Under the pieces are notes generated by a model. It was given only the letters and a program-made list of their open reading frames with translations, was not told where the DNA came from and did no database searches. Of a DNA stretch of 64,000 nt, positions 8,805 to 17,533 are shown piece after piece. The first letter of the stretch is position 1. Each line of letters starts with the position of its first letter. Source of the stretch: 20CM-2-55-15 sp963738025. Lineage in GTDB: Bacteria; Acidobacteriota; Terriglobia; 20CM-2-55-15. The DNA lies in assembly GCA_963738025.1 (NCBI GenBank), contig CAVTWA010000005.1:186001-250000 (forward strand), in the 5' to 3' direction. Both the position numbers and the translations under genes were made by a program.

Positions 8805-9200
8805 TCAATCTCCGATGGTACGCGGTGCGGTTCCACCAACCAGAGCGACGCCCGCGCAGATCAAAAGGACGCCCATCCACCGCATCGGTGAAACAGTTTC
8901 ACCAAGTAAAAAGTAACTGAGCACCGCGACGAACGCATAGCCGATGGCGCAGACCGGTTGCACGTAGCTGAAATCTGCCCGGGAAAGGAGAAGCAGGTAT
9001 GAAATGAAAAAAATCAGGAAGCTCAGAATTCCGGTCCATATGGTGCCCGACGTGAAAGTCCTGACAAAAACGGCCAGCAGGGCCGAAGGCGAATAATTCT
9101 TAATTGCACCTACTTCTTTCATCCCCTTGCTCAGCAGAACATTGCCCAGGGCGCTGAAAAACACCACGGACACAATGAGCGAGTAGGTTTTGGAATTCAT
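8805..9200 (-). CDS. small EamA/DMT half-transporter (ArnE/ArnF-like), first of a pair
   Basis: ATG at 9200 (MNSKTYSLIVSVVFFSALGN) gives about 131 residues with four predicted membrane helices; an alternative ATG at 9236 would add 12 residues. LSYFLLGETVSPMRWMGVLLICAG is the conserved end of an EamA domain. The next gene at 8802 encodes a paralogous half-transporter of the same size, so the two probably assemble together. It follows hpnJ by roughly 50 bases on the same strand. The function is suggested only by family and by the presence of an ArnC-like glycosyltransferase three genes downstream. Confidence 0.8.
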   Translation of the reverse strand: MNSKTYSLIVSVVFFSALGNVLLSKGMKEVGAIKNYSPSALLAVFVRTFTSGTIWTGILSFLIFFISYLLLLSRADFSYVQPVCAIGYAFVAVLSYFLLGETVSPMRWMGVLLICAGVALVGGTAPRTIGD

Positions 9201-9247
9201 GCTGCTGACATCGCGAACCGCAGCTGTTGGTTGCATACCGCTGTACT

Positions 9248-10694
9248 CTAGGAGGAAGGAAGTTCCTGTCGCTTTCTTGCGTACTTCCAACGCTCGGAGC
9301 GCACGCGCATGTATTCCACCGCTTCTTCGTAGAGCCGTTGCCGCTCATTCGAGTCCCACAGGGCGTCGCGCACAATGCGCCAGACGACTCGCGGCCTGAA
9401 ATAGTAGGAATCGTAGAACCGATTGACAGCTGCCATCATTTCTTCGCGAGGCAGCCCCGGGTATGCGATATGAGGAAGTTGATGGCCTCCACTGTCCGCT
9501 GCAGCTTCGCCGGACATGAAGTTGTTGCCGGCGAGTTGGTTGTACAGTTCCGTCCCCGCGTATGCGTGAGCGATGGACACCTGGATCGTTTCCGTATCCA
9601 GTTCTTTAGCGAAATCGAGTGTTCGCTTTATCGTTTCACGAGTTTCGCCCGGCAATCCGATGATGAAGTCACCATGGATCCGAATGCCGACCTTCTTGCA
9701 ATTCCTGGTGAATTCGCGAGCCTGTTCGACTGTCGCGCCTTTTTTGATGTTTTTCAGAATCTGGGGATCTCCCGATTCATAACCTACGATGAAAAGACGC
9801 GCGCCCGAGTCCGCCATCGCCTTCAGAGTCTCGTAGTCGCTATTCACGCGCGCCGTGCACGACCAGCGGAACTTCAGCGGCTTCAGCTTCGCACAAACAT
9901 CAAGGACTCGATCTTTCCGGATGTTGAAGGTGTCATCGTCGAAGAAGAACTCCTTCGCCTGCGGGAACAGCTGCAGCGCCTGCTTTACTTCGCGCGCGAC
10001 ATTCTCACTTGAACGCGTACGCCAGGCATGGCCCGATAAAGTCTGTGGCCATAGACAAAAAGTGCACATTGCCGGGCAGCCACGCGACGTATAGAAAGCA
10101 ACGTAGGGATGCAGCAGAAAAGGAACGTTGTAATTTTCAATCTTGAGGTCGCGTTTGTACACTTCCGTAGCGAAAGGCAGCTGGTCGAGATCTTCGGTTT
10201 GCAGCTGCGGCCGGGAAGGGTTCAGCCGCAGGCGGCCATTCTCCAGATAACCGGCGCCAGCAATCTCGCTCAAAGGCTTGCCCTTGGCATACTCGACGAC
10301 GGCGTGATCGAACTCGCCGCTGACAATGAAATCGATTTCCGGATTGCTGATCAGACAGTCCGGCTTGATCTGTACGGGCGGCCCGACGAAGGCCACTTTC
10401 AAGCTTCGGCCTGACCTGCTTCATCTGCCGTACCATGGCAACGTCATTTGCGAATCCAACCGTCGATGTGAACAGCACCAGAAACTCATAGTCTCGAGCG
10501 ATCTGGATTGTTTCTTCGGGTGTGACATGATGCGATGGCGCATCCAGCAGCCGGCTGCCCGGCAACATCCCAGCTGGATAGCTCAGCCAGACCGGATACC
10601 AGAACGACTCGATTTCGCGGGTCGCCGGCCAGCGCGAGCTTGCGCCGCCATCAAAGTTCTTGAAACTGGGAGGATTCAACAAAAGAGTTTTCAT
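9248..10694 (-). CDS. hpnJ: radical SAM hopanoid protein HpnJ, interrupted by one frameshift near 10402
   Basis: Two frames together make one HpnJ of about 480 residues, close to the usual length. The N-terminal part (from ATG 10694, MKTLLLNPPSFKNFDGG) has the cobalamin-binding-like region. Near 10400-10403 one extra base switches the frame: the reading ends MKQVRPKL, then must shift to give KVAFVGPPVQIKPD. The rest is intact and holds the CPAMCTFC 4Fe-4S site (CxxxCxxC), GYESGDPQILKNIKKG and the GLPGETRETI motif. HpnJ contracts the glucosamine of GlcN-bacteriohopanetetrol to the cyclitol ether in Burkholderia. The indel may be a sequencing error, since all other conserved blocks are intact. 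It sits downstream of the TolC-like gene with a palindromic repeat between. Confidence 0.85.
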
Positions 10695-10733
10695 TACGGA
10701 CGGCATAAGCGATCTATTCTACGCTGGAAGTCT

Positions 10734-10802
10734 GGGGACGGCGTACTAAATTACCTGAATTGGACTTCAAGCCAGGTGATTTACTGACTTAGTGCGCGCC
10801 CC
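10734..10802. repeat. degenerate palindromic repeat, family A (copy 1)
   Basis: Lies between hpnJ and the outer-membrane protein gene. It begins ggggacggcgtactaaat and its far arm (accaggtgatttactg region ending gcgcgcccc) is an imperfect reverse complement. It is a diverged copy of the much cleaner palindromes at 16085-16169 and 19315-19389, with the same outer ggggacgg and an inner c-taaat-acct core. Confidence 0.6.
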
Positions 10803-10805
10803 AGA

Positions 10806-12110
10806 TTATTGATAGATCTTCGTAAGGTCGCCGGTTGTGCTGAGAACGTCCAACTGCGCTTTCTGACGATCGTAGTCGGCATCCAGATAGGCGAGCCACT
10901 TTTCGTTTTCATCCAACCTGGCGCGCTCGATATCGCGGCTGTTGGCCCGCCCCTCCATGAAGTTCGCCTGGATGATCTTTACGTTTTCTTGAGCAACTTC
11001 CAGCTCAAGGCGTGCAACTTCGCGGGCCGCGTCGAGTTCGCGCACGCGGTAATACTGGCGTGAGGCTTCGAGTTCGAGCGTCTGGCGTTTATTGCGTAAT
11101 TCCATTTCCGACGCGTTCAGTTCGCTCTTCGCGAACGCGATGTTGGCGGACCGCTGCGCACTGATCAGAGGGATTCTGATCTGGAGCCCAACGGTGAAGT
11201 TATTCGCCTGGAACTGCCGGTAATAGTTTTGGAAGTTGTTATACCGGCCAAACACGCCGTATTCGCCCACCGCGTCGATTGTCGGCCACTTGGTCTTGAT
11301 TTGACCGGCAACGAGATGTTCTTTCGCTCTGCGATCGTATTCGCTCTGGCGCAAATCGAGGCTTCTTTCGACAGCGCGATCGACAATGTCCCGTTCGCGC
11401 TCGGTTGCCTCGATAGACAGTGGCTCCGTTGCAACGTCGATGCGCTGGTCCGGAGGGATGCCCATCAGCGCAGCCAGTTGCTGTTGCAGCTGGCTTTCAC
11501 GGCTTTCGAGCTGAACGATGTGCTGTTCGGTTCTCGCGGCCGCAAGCTCCGCTTTCTTGGACTCAATAGGCAGTTCGTAGCCTTCTTTCACGCGCTGTTG
11601 AGTGAAACTGAGAATTCGCGTGTTGCTTTGCCGCTGATTCCGCATCAGGTCTAAAGAATGACGTACCTTGCCAAGTTCGAGATAGGCGGAGCTCGCTTGA
11701 AGCGCAACGGAATTCCGCGTCTTTTCCAGTTCGAGCCGCTGAATTTCTTTGCGCTCCTCTGCGGCTCTTAACTGAGCCGTTTGCACTGGGTTAAACAAGG
11801 CCTGCACGTAAGAGAAATTGATAATGGAGGGTGCTGCGCCCCCCGGCGTTAAGGGAAAGCCGTAGGTATAGGCCGCTCCCGAGCCCGTATACAAATTGGG
11901 TTGAAACGCAGACTTGTTGACGCCGATTTCTCTTTCCGCGACCTCATATCGCGCCTGCGCGAGCGCAACTTCACGACTGCTGCGGAGCGCCTTGTTCACG
12001 GCATCTTTCAAGGCGACGGGTTGTAAATCCTGTGCCTGAAGCGCGCAGGGTGCGATCGCACAACAGGCGGCGCAACTTGCGAGGAACCTGACAAATCGAT
12101 TTTTATTCAT
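10806..12110 (-). CDS. TolC/OEP-family outer-membrane efflux protein in hopanoid operon
   Basis: ATG at 12110 (MNKNRFVRFLASCAACCAIA) gives 434 residues with a signal peptide ending near ALQAQ. The body is long coiled-coil helices with the OEP pattern (ALRSSREVALAQARYEVAE, AYLELGKVRHSLDLMRNQR, ELDAAREVARLELEVAQENV, AYLDADYDRQKAQLDVL). The start overlaps the end of the FtsX permease by 8 bases. Together with the membrane-fusion protein, TPR protein and permease upstream it forms a MacAB-TolC-like set inserted between hpnE and hpnJ. Its cargo may be a hopanoid or its glycosylated form; this is inference from position. Confidence 0.87.
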   Translation of the reverse strand: MNKNRFVRFLASCAACCAIAPCALQAQDLQPVALKDAVNKALRSSREVALAQARYEVAEREIGVNKSAFQPNLYTGSGAAYTYGFPLTPGGAAPSIINFSYVQALFNPVQTAQLRAAEERKEIQRLELEKTRNSVALQASSAYLELGKVRHSLDLMRNQRQSNTRILSFTQQRVKEGYELPIESKKAELAAARTEQHIVQLESRESQLQQQLAALMGIPPDQRIDVATEPLSIEATERERDIVDRAVERSLDLRQSEYDRRAKEHLVAGQIKTKWPTIDAVGEYGVFGRYNNFQNYYRQFQANNFTVGLQIRIPLISAQRSANIAFAKSELNASEMELRNKRQTLELEASRQYYRVRELDAAREVARLELEVAQENVKIIQANFMEGRANSRDIERARLDENEKWLAYLDADYDRQKAQLDVLSTTGDLTKIYQ

Positions 12111-13303
12111 AACGCAGAGCTTCGGTTGGTTGCAGTTTGGCCGCGCGGCTGGCCGGCAGATATCCAAAAACAACACCGGTCATGCATGAAACAGCGAAGG
12201 CCACAACAATAGACAGGCCGGAGATCGGGATCGTCAAACCAGCCGGCATCAAAGGCCTCAAAAGGAAAGGAATCCCGAGAGCAATCAGAATTCCCAGCAC
12301 GGCACCGGTTCCGCTAATGATTAACGCTTCGAGCAGAAATTGGTACAAGATTTCGCGTTTGGCTGCGCCAATCGCCTTGCGGACACCGATTTCGCGAGTA
12401 CGTTCACTGACGGTCACCAGCATGATATTCATGATGCCAACGCCGCTGATGACCAGCGTCACGGATCCAACGGCCAGCAGCACCGCGCTCACAGCCAGCG
12501 AGATATTTCTCGCCGCGTCGAGAATTGCGCTGAGGTTCTGGACGTTGTACAGAGAGCCCGAGCGATGGCGGGAGCGCAGGACATTCTCCACCCCTCGCGT
12601 TAAAGCGGGTACAGCTTCCGGCTGCGGTGCCTGAGCATAAAGGACTTTTACGGTGTCCGTTCCCGCGTAACTCTTCAACAAGCCAAACGGCACGATCAGC
12701 GATTCGCGGGCGATCTCGGATTGGCCGAAAGTGGCGATACGTTCCTTAAAGACGCCGATGACCGTGAACCTCAATTCTCCAACCCGGATGTCCTGTCCGA
12801 CAGGATCGGTCCCTGCAAACACGATGCGCGCAAGATCCTGGGTGAGCAAGCACACCTTACTGTGGGATTGAAAATCATCACCGTCGAAATATCTTCCATC
12901 GAGGACGAGAAGGTTCCTGATCTTTTGAAAGCCTTCCGTAACAGCGACCAGCGTGACGGGGCGCTCGACGCCGCCCGGCCACCACAGCCATCTGTATGTC
13001 GTGCGTGGCAGCCACTTCCGAGGCGGCCGGTACTTCCCGCCGGATGGTTTCCATGTCGTCTATGGTTATTTCATCGCTGAGCGTGTTCGCTTGCGTGCCG
13101 GTCCGGATCAACTCCGCATACACCAGGTTTGAACCTACACCTTCTATTTGCGTGATGATGTAGTTCCTGCCGACCAGAGAAATCGTAACGACGAGCACGA
13201 TGCAGGCGCTGCCGATGACGACGCCCAGCGTTGTCAGGAATGCCTTGACCTTATTCGCACGAAGGGCATCGATCGAGATTTTCCACAGTTCGCTCTGCAG
13301 CAT
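12103..13303 (-). CDS. MacB/FtsX-type ABC transporter permease without ATPase domain, one frameshift near 12980
   Basis: Two frames join into a permease of about 400 residues. The N-terminal part (MLQSELWKISIDALRANKVK, then a transmembrane helix with TTLGVVIGSACIVLVVTISL) runs into a frameshift: after QMAVVAG one extra base must be skipped to read GVERPVTLVAVTEGFQKIRN. The rest continues with a MacB periplasmic domain and three C-terminal helices (VSERTREIGVRKAIGAAKRE marks the coupling helix region). The four-helix FtsX topology is complete, but there is no N-terminal nucleotide-binding domain, and no ATPase gene lies anywhere in the operon, so the ATPase must be encoded elsewhere. The start shares one base with the TPR gene stop (TAATG). 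The frameshift could be a sequencing error. Confidence 0.85.
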
Positions 13304-14142
13304 TAACGGCTGATGCGGGCGAGCCAGTTCATGGCGGATTTGTGTGAAGGGAAATCGCTCTTTTCAGGTACGGACGACACATACGACTTCAACAGCTGCT
13401 CAGCCCTGTTTGCATCGCTGCCCCGCAAGATAAGGACGACGGCGCGGTAGAACCCGACGCGCGGATCCCTGGAATCCACGCGGACCGCGTCATTGATTGT
13501 TCGTTCGAGATTCGTTGCGTCTTTGCGATCGGCAAAAAATTCTGCGGCCTCCATATATGGATCGATGAGGGTGGGGTGCTGATCTAAAACTGCGAGATAT
13601 TCAGTTTCGGCGGGCCTCCATTGTTTTTCCGCGCGAAGGTACACTGCCCGCGCCAGCCGTCCCTCGATCGGGTCAATCGCTGCAATCGCCTCAATCTGTT
13701 GTTTGGCCTTCTCCTTGTCGCCGCCGACGATCCATGGCGCCTCGACACAATACTCCATGAGATCCCGCCGGGCTGCGATGTTGCCCGGAGCGAGCCTGAC
13801 GGCGGCTTCGAACGCCTGCTTCACCTTTCTTGCCAGGAAAAAGCTGTGACTCTCTTCCGCTTTTGCACCGTAGGCGCGGCCAAGCCATCGGTTGTACTCG
13901 GCGTTTTGCGGCGCCAACTTTACTGCCAGCTCCGCCTGGTTGACGGCTTCATCGTAATTTCGCATCTCGTAGTTTGTGCGCGCCGTCCAGTAATGAAGTG
14001 AAGCATTATCGGGCGAATGCTCGAGGGCTGCGTTTAAGGTATTCAAGGCAGCTTTATAGTTGCCCGCTTCGAATTGAACGTGGGCGGATTGCGCGACGTC
14101 CTGCGCGAATAATAGCGAAAGAAGTATTGTCCCAAGAATCAT
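13303..14142 (-). CDS. exported TPR-repeat protein between adaptor and permease genes
   Basis: A 279-residue protein with a signal peptide (MILGTILLSLLFAQDVAQSA) and TPR helices from residue ~20 onward: QFEAGNYKAALNTLNAALEH, LHYWTARTNYEMRNYDEAVN, EYNRWLGRAYGAKAEE. It overlaps the membrane-fusion protein gene by four bases (ATGA) and the permease gene by one, so it is made with the tripartite transporter. A scaffolding role in the periplasm for that complex is a reasonable guess; no enzyme motif is visible. Confidence 0.82.
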   Translation of the reverse strand: MILGTILLSLLFAQDVAQSAHVQFEAGNYKAALNTLNAALEHSPDNASLHYWTARTNYEMRNYDEAVNQAELAVKLAPQNAEYNRWLGRAYGAKAEESHSFFLARKVKQAFEAAVRLAPGNIAARRDLMEYCVEAPWIVGGDKEKAKQQIEAIAAIDPIEGRLARAVYLRAEKQWRPAETEYLAVLDQHPTLIDPYMEAAEFFADRKDATNLERTINDAVRVDSRDPRVGFYRAVVLILRGSDANRAEQLLKSYVSSVPEKSDFPSHKSAMNWLARISR

Positions 14143-15377
14143 CGTTCTGTCCCAGCGACTGTCTGTCCTTCTCGCAATTCCGAATCCATCGGAAGAGCTA
14201 CCGTGTCTTGCTCCGTAATACCCCCCAGGATTTCATACGTGGTCGGATTCGAGATTCCAACCATCACTTCCCGGCTTTTGACTTTATTGTCCTCAACGAC
14301 AAAGACGTAGCGTTTGGCGCCGTCGGTGCGCACTGCCGCGCGCGGTAGCGTCAGGACATTTTCGCGGTCGGCAACCCGAATTTTTACATTAACGTTCGTA
14401 TTCGGTAAAAGTTCGGCCGCCTCATTATTGACCGAGCAAAGCACTTCGCCGACATTGCGTGAGCCCCGCGTCGAGATTGTTGTAGGAAGCTGTTCGATTA
14501 CGCCCATCCATACTCGAGCCGGCAAAGCGTCCCAAGTGATTTCGACGATCTGTCCCTGTTTCAGTGAGCCGAGTTCCGGTTCGTCAATAAAAGCGCGTAC
14601 TCTGGCGCGTCTGAGATCCGCCATTTCCGCGAGAGTGTCGCCCATACGGACAAACGTTCCGGAGCGCGCCGGAAGCGAATAAATCGCGCCCCCGACAGGA
14701 GCAGTGACGCCCGCGGAATTGATCTTCTGCTCCATGGATTGAATGGACTCCCGTGCCTCGTCCGCCCGCAGAGCAGCCCGTTGCGCTTGTATTTTGGAGC
14801 GGGCGGATAGTGTGTTCTTTTTTTCTTCCAGCAGGTGTTTTTCCGCTTCGGCTTTTTCCAGTGCGATTCTGTTCTGGTCCTGTTCCTGACGTGTTGCGGC
14901 CTGACTCTGTATCAGCCGGCTGAGAGCTTCTCTATCTCGAGTGAGTTGCGTTATCTGTCCGATTGTTTTGGCCAGATCGCTCTGGATCTGCGCCAGATCG
15001 TCAGGTGAGCCACCCTGAAGTGCGGTGTTTTGCTCTTCCTGCGCACCAATGAGCTGATCTCGCATGCGAGCCAGTTCGCTTTTGACATCCGTGGCGTCAA
15101 GCTCGAGCAGCGGGTCTCCAGCTTTTACCATTTGTCCCTCTCTGACGTAGACCGCTGAGATGCGTGTCGAAAGCTGGGCTTGAATGACATGCGGCTCGAT
15201 CGGTTCGACTTTTCCATTTCCCGTCGTCCAGGAGCTGAGTTCCTGACGAGCGGCATGGGTGACGGATATCCTGAGAGGCCGATCGCGCCCAGGGCCCGTT
15301 GCCGCCACAAACACCAGTACGGCTGCTCCTGCAACCAGGAGAAACACCCAGATCGATTTGGTAAGCGTCGTCGCCAT
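14139..15377 (-). CDS. periplasmic adaptor (membrane-fusion protein, HlyD/MacA-like) in hopanoid operon
   Basis: ATG at 15377 (MATTLTKSIWVFLLVAGAAV) gives 412 residues: one N-terminal membrane anchor, a lipoyl half (QAQLSTRISAVYVREGQMVK, GDPLLELDATDVKSELARM), a long coiled-coil hairpin of about 120 residues rich in Gln/Glu/Lys, the second lipoyl half (APVGGAIYSLPARSGTFVRMG) and a beta-barrel region (LKQGQIVEITWDALPARVW). It is followed by the TPR protein (ATGA overlap), permease and TolC-like protein. The family bridges an inner-membrane transporter to TolC. The gene starts 7 bases after the deacetylase stop. Confidence 0.87.
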   Translation of the reverse strand: MATTLTKSIWVFLLVAGAAVLVFVAATGPGRDRPLRISVTHAARQELSSWTTGNGKVEPIEPHVIQAQLSTRISAVYVREGQMVKAGDPLLELDATDVKSELARMRDQLIGAQEEQNTALQGGSPDDLAQIQSDLAKTIGQITQLTRDREALSRLIQSQAATRQEQDQNRIALEKAEAEKHLLEEKKNTLSARSKIQAQRAALRADEARESIQSMEQKINSAGVTAPVGGAIYSLPARSGTFVRMGDTLAEMADLRRARVRAFIDEPELGSLKQGQIVEITWDALPARVWMGVIEQLPTTISTRGSRNVGEVLCSVNNEAAELLPNTNVNVKIRVADRENVLTLPRAAVRTDGAKRYVFVVEDNKVKSREVMVGISNPTTYEILGGITEQDTVALPMDSELREGQTVAGTER

Positions 15378-15383
15378 CAGCAA

Positions 15384-16064
15384 TCAAGCCATCTTAACAA
15401 ACTGAAGTCCTGCATCCTTCCAGCGCGGCAACCAGAACGCCAGAGCGTCCAACATATGGCTCCGGTTGGTGTTAGACGTCCGATGATCGCCGTCGTGAAG
15501 AAGAATAATGTCTCCTGTCCGAACCTTTTGCAGCCGCCGCCGCATGTCGTGGCCGGACTGAGGCTTCCAGTCGCGTCCGTTAACCGACCACATCACGATT
15601 TTGGAGAAGCCAGCGCGTTGCGCTGCCCGGAAAAACTGCGGCCCCCGGAAACCGTAGGGAGGCCGGACGCACTCCGTGCGTTTCCCGGTCGCCTGGAAAA
15701 CAGCTTCATCGCAGCGGTTCAATTCGTCGACGATCCGGCGCGTACTGAAGAACACCAGGCTGCGATGCCCGAACGTATGATTCCCGATGGCGTGATTTCG
15801 AGCGGTAATCTCTGACGCCAGGTTCGGATATTGGCGGACGTACTTCCCCAGAACAAAGAATGTTGCCTGGATCTGGTGCTTCTCCAGAAGCGCCAGAATG
15901 CGAGGAGTCACTTGCGGGTTCGGCCCGTCATCAAACGTCAGGGCGCAGCTGCTACCCGCCCGCCGCACGACCTTGCCGAATATCTGGGATCTCGGGTGAA
16001 ACGTTCCCCAGGCCGCCAGCCCTCCACCAGCCACCGCCGGCAGTATGATCTCCGCTGCATTCAC
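15384..16064 (-). CDS. NodB-type polysaccharide deacetylase family protein
   Basis: A 226-residue protein with an N-terminal hydrophobic segment (AAEIILPAVAGGGLAAWG) and the NodB motifs CALTFDDGPNPQVTPRILAL (metal Asp pair), AIGNHTFGHRSL (H-x3-H), RPPYGFRGPQF and ILLHDGDH. It probably removes an N-linked acyl group from a sugar at the membrane. It stands in the hopanoid operon between hpnE and the adaptor gene and resembles ArnD in fold and context, with ArnC-like and ArnE/F-like genes further on. A cell-wall deacetylase role is the alternative. Confidence 0.85.
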   Translation of the reverse strand: MNAAEIILPAVAGGGLAAWGTFHPRSQIFGKVVRRAGSSCALTFDDGPNPQVTPRILALLEKHQIQATFFVLGKYVRQYPNLASEITARNHAIGNHTFGHRSLVFFSTRRIVDELNRCDEAVFQATGKRTECVRPPYGFRGPQFFRAAQRAGFSKIVMWSVNGRDWKPQSGHDMRRRLQKVRTGDIILLHDGDHRTSNTNRSHMLDALAFWLPRWKDAGLQFVKMA

Positions 16065-16084
16065 ACTGGCATTGTAAAGCCGTT

Positions 16085-16169
16085 CCGATAAATTCGGGGA
16101 CGGTTGCCTAAATCACCTAAATTGCGGAGCAATTTAGGTGATTTAGGCAACCGTCCCCGAATTTATCGG
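16085..16169. repeat. near-perfect palindromic repeat, family A (copy 2)
   Basis: An inverted repeat with arms reading ccgataaattcggggacggt and its reverse complement, and an inner palindrome cctaaattgc-gga-gcaatttagg. It sits between the deacetylase and hpnE and provides the TAA stop of hpnE at 16163-16165. It would fold into a hairpin of about 40 base pairs. Similar copies lie at 19315-19389 and, diverged, at 10734-10802. Confidence 0.9.
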
Positions 16170-17533
16170 GCGAACCACCGCGCCAGGCCGCTCGGGGGCA
16201 GATCTGGTTTAACCAGGGATACCCGCCGACCCTCCATATCGAGAATGGCTTCCGCGGCCCGGTAACCACTTCGCACAGCGCCTTCCATGGTTGCCGGCCA
16301 GCCCGTCTGTGTCCAATCACCCGCGAGCAACAGATTACGAACTGATGTGGTCGTCTGGGGACGCCAACGGTCACAATCTGGTTCGGGCGAAAACGTGGCC
16401 GTATTTTCTCGAATGACTACTGAACGCAGCAGCCGGGCCTTGCGAACTGCTGGCAGCAATTCACCCAATTCGCGCAGGCAAACGTCGACGACATCTTGCT
16501 GCGAACGATCCGACAAACTACGTGAGGCGCTGATCACAATCTGCAGGTATTCGCCGGCCCTTTTGTTAAAAATCCACTGGATCGTCTGGTCCACGGATGT
16601 CAGAAACGGTTCTGTCATCACGCTGCCTGAGAACCACAAGTGAACACCGGTTATCGGTGACATGCGCAGCTGCTGGACTTTCGCGAACAGGGGGTCACGC
16701 TGCAGATGTTCGGGAAGGAGTTTCATCAGCCTGTCGGCTGTTACGGCAGCGACATAATAGTCGGCTTCCAGAACGCTACCGTCATCGAGCTTGATACCGG
16801 ACACTATTTCCTTAGCGTGGATTTCGGCTATTCCGCACCGCATTCGAACCTGCCCTCCGTTTTGACAGATCCGGTCCCCGCCGGAAGCGTAAAGATCCGC
16901 CAGCGGAACGGATGGAATGCCCATGGCAAATCCCTTCCGGTTGGCTAAAAAGGCTTTCCAGAACACGTCGATACCGTAGCCGGCATCAATGTGATCGAGT
17001 TCCTCGTTCAGCGCGCTGACGAGAACTGTCCGCCAGAAGCGATCAATCGCTTGACGTGTCTGTTTCTGGCGGCGCAGCCAGTCCATCATACTGAGCGTCT
17101 CAGGGAGGCGGGGACGGCCTCCGCTCAGTAGAATCCGCATCAGCGCGCTTGCGATTCCGAGTTTGTCGCGCCAGCTCAGTAGCGAAAATCTAGCGAATGA
17201 AGCGGACAAATGGAATGGTGCGGGAAGAGCAGCGGGCCGCATTTCGGCGCGACGGCCCGTGGAATCCGCGAAGAACAAGGTTTCGTTATATGTAATTTTC
17301 GCCAAGACGCCGATGCGGAAGTAGAAATCCTCCAGGTTCGTGCAGCAGCGAAGGGTGACATGCTGACAGTTGTCGATGTGCTCGTCCCCTTGAAGGACAT
17401 AAGACGTTGCCCGGCCACCCAATCGCGGAGAGCGCTCGAACAAAGAAATCCGGCATCCCGCATCTGCTAATGCTGTAGCTGCAGAGAGGCCGGCCAGGCC
17501 GCCTCCGATGACGATTACGTGTGGCGGGGGCAC
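16163..17533 (-). CDS. hpnE: squalene-associated FAD-dependent desaturase HpnE
   Basis: GTG at 17533 (VPPPHVIVIGGGLAGLSAAT) gives 456 residues. A longer open frame to 17827 exists, but its extra residues are arginine-rich, have no homology and lie over hpnD, so the GTG is chosen; it overlaps the hpnD end by 19 bases. The N-terminal Rossmann motif VIGGGLAGLSAATALADAG binds FAD. RSPRLGGRATSYVL and the C-terminal LLLAGDWTQTGWPATMEGAV are typical of carotenoid-desaturase-like oxidoreductases. HpnE converts hydroxysqualene to squalene, the last step of the HpnCDE route. The stop lies in a palindromic repeat. Confidence 0.92.
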   Translation of the reverse strand: MPPPHVIVIGGGLAGLSAATALADAGCRISLFERSPRLGGRATSYVLQGDEHIDNCQHVTLRCCTNLEDFYFRIGVLAKITYNETLFFADSTGRRAEMRPAALPAPFHLSASFARFSLLSWRDKLGIASALMRILLSGGRPRLPETLSMMDWLRRQKQTRQAIDRFWRTVLVSALNEELDHIDAGYGIDVFWKAFLANRKGFAMGIPSVPLADLYASGGDRICQNGGQVRMRCGIAEIHAKEIVSGIKLDDGSVLEADYYVAAVTADRLMKLLPEHLQRDPLFAKVQQLRMSPITGVHLWFSGSVMTEPFLTSVDQTIQWIFNKRAGEYLQIVISASRSLSDRSQQDVVDVCLRELGELLPAVRKARLLRSVVIRENTATFSPEPDCDRWRPQTTTSVRNLLLAGDWTQTGWPATMEGAVRSGYRAAEAILDMEGRRVSLVKPDLPPSGLARWFAR

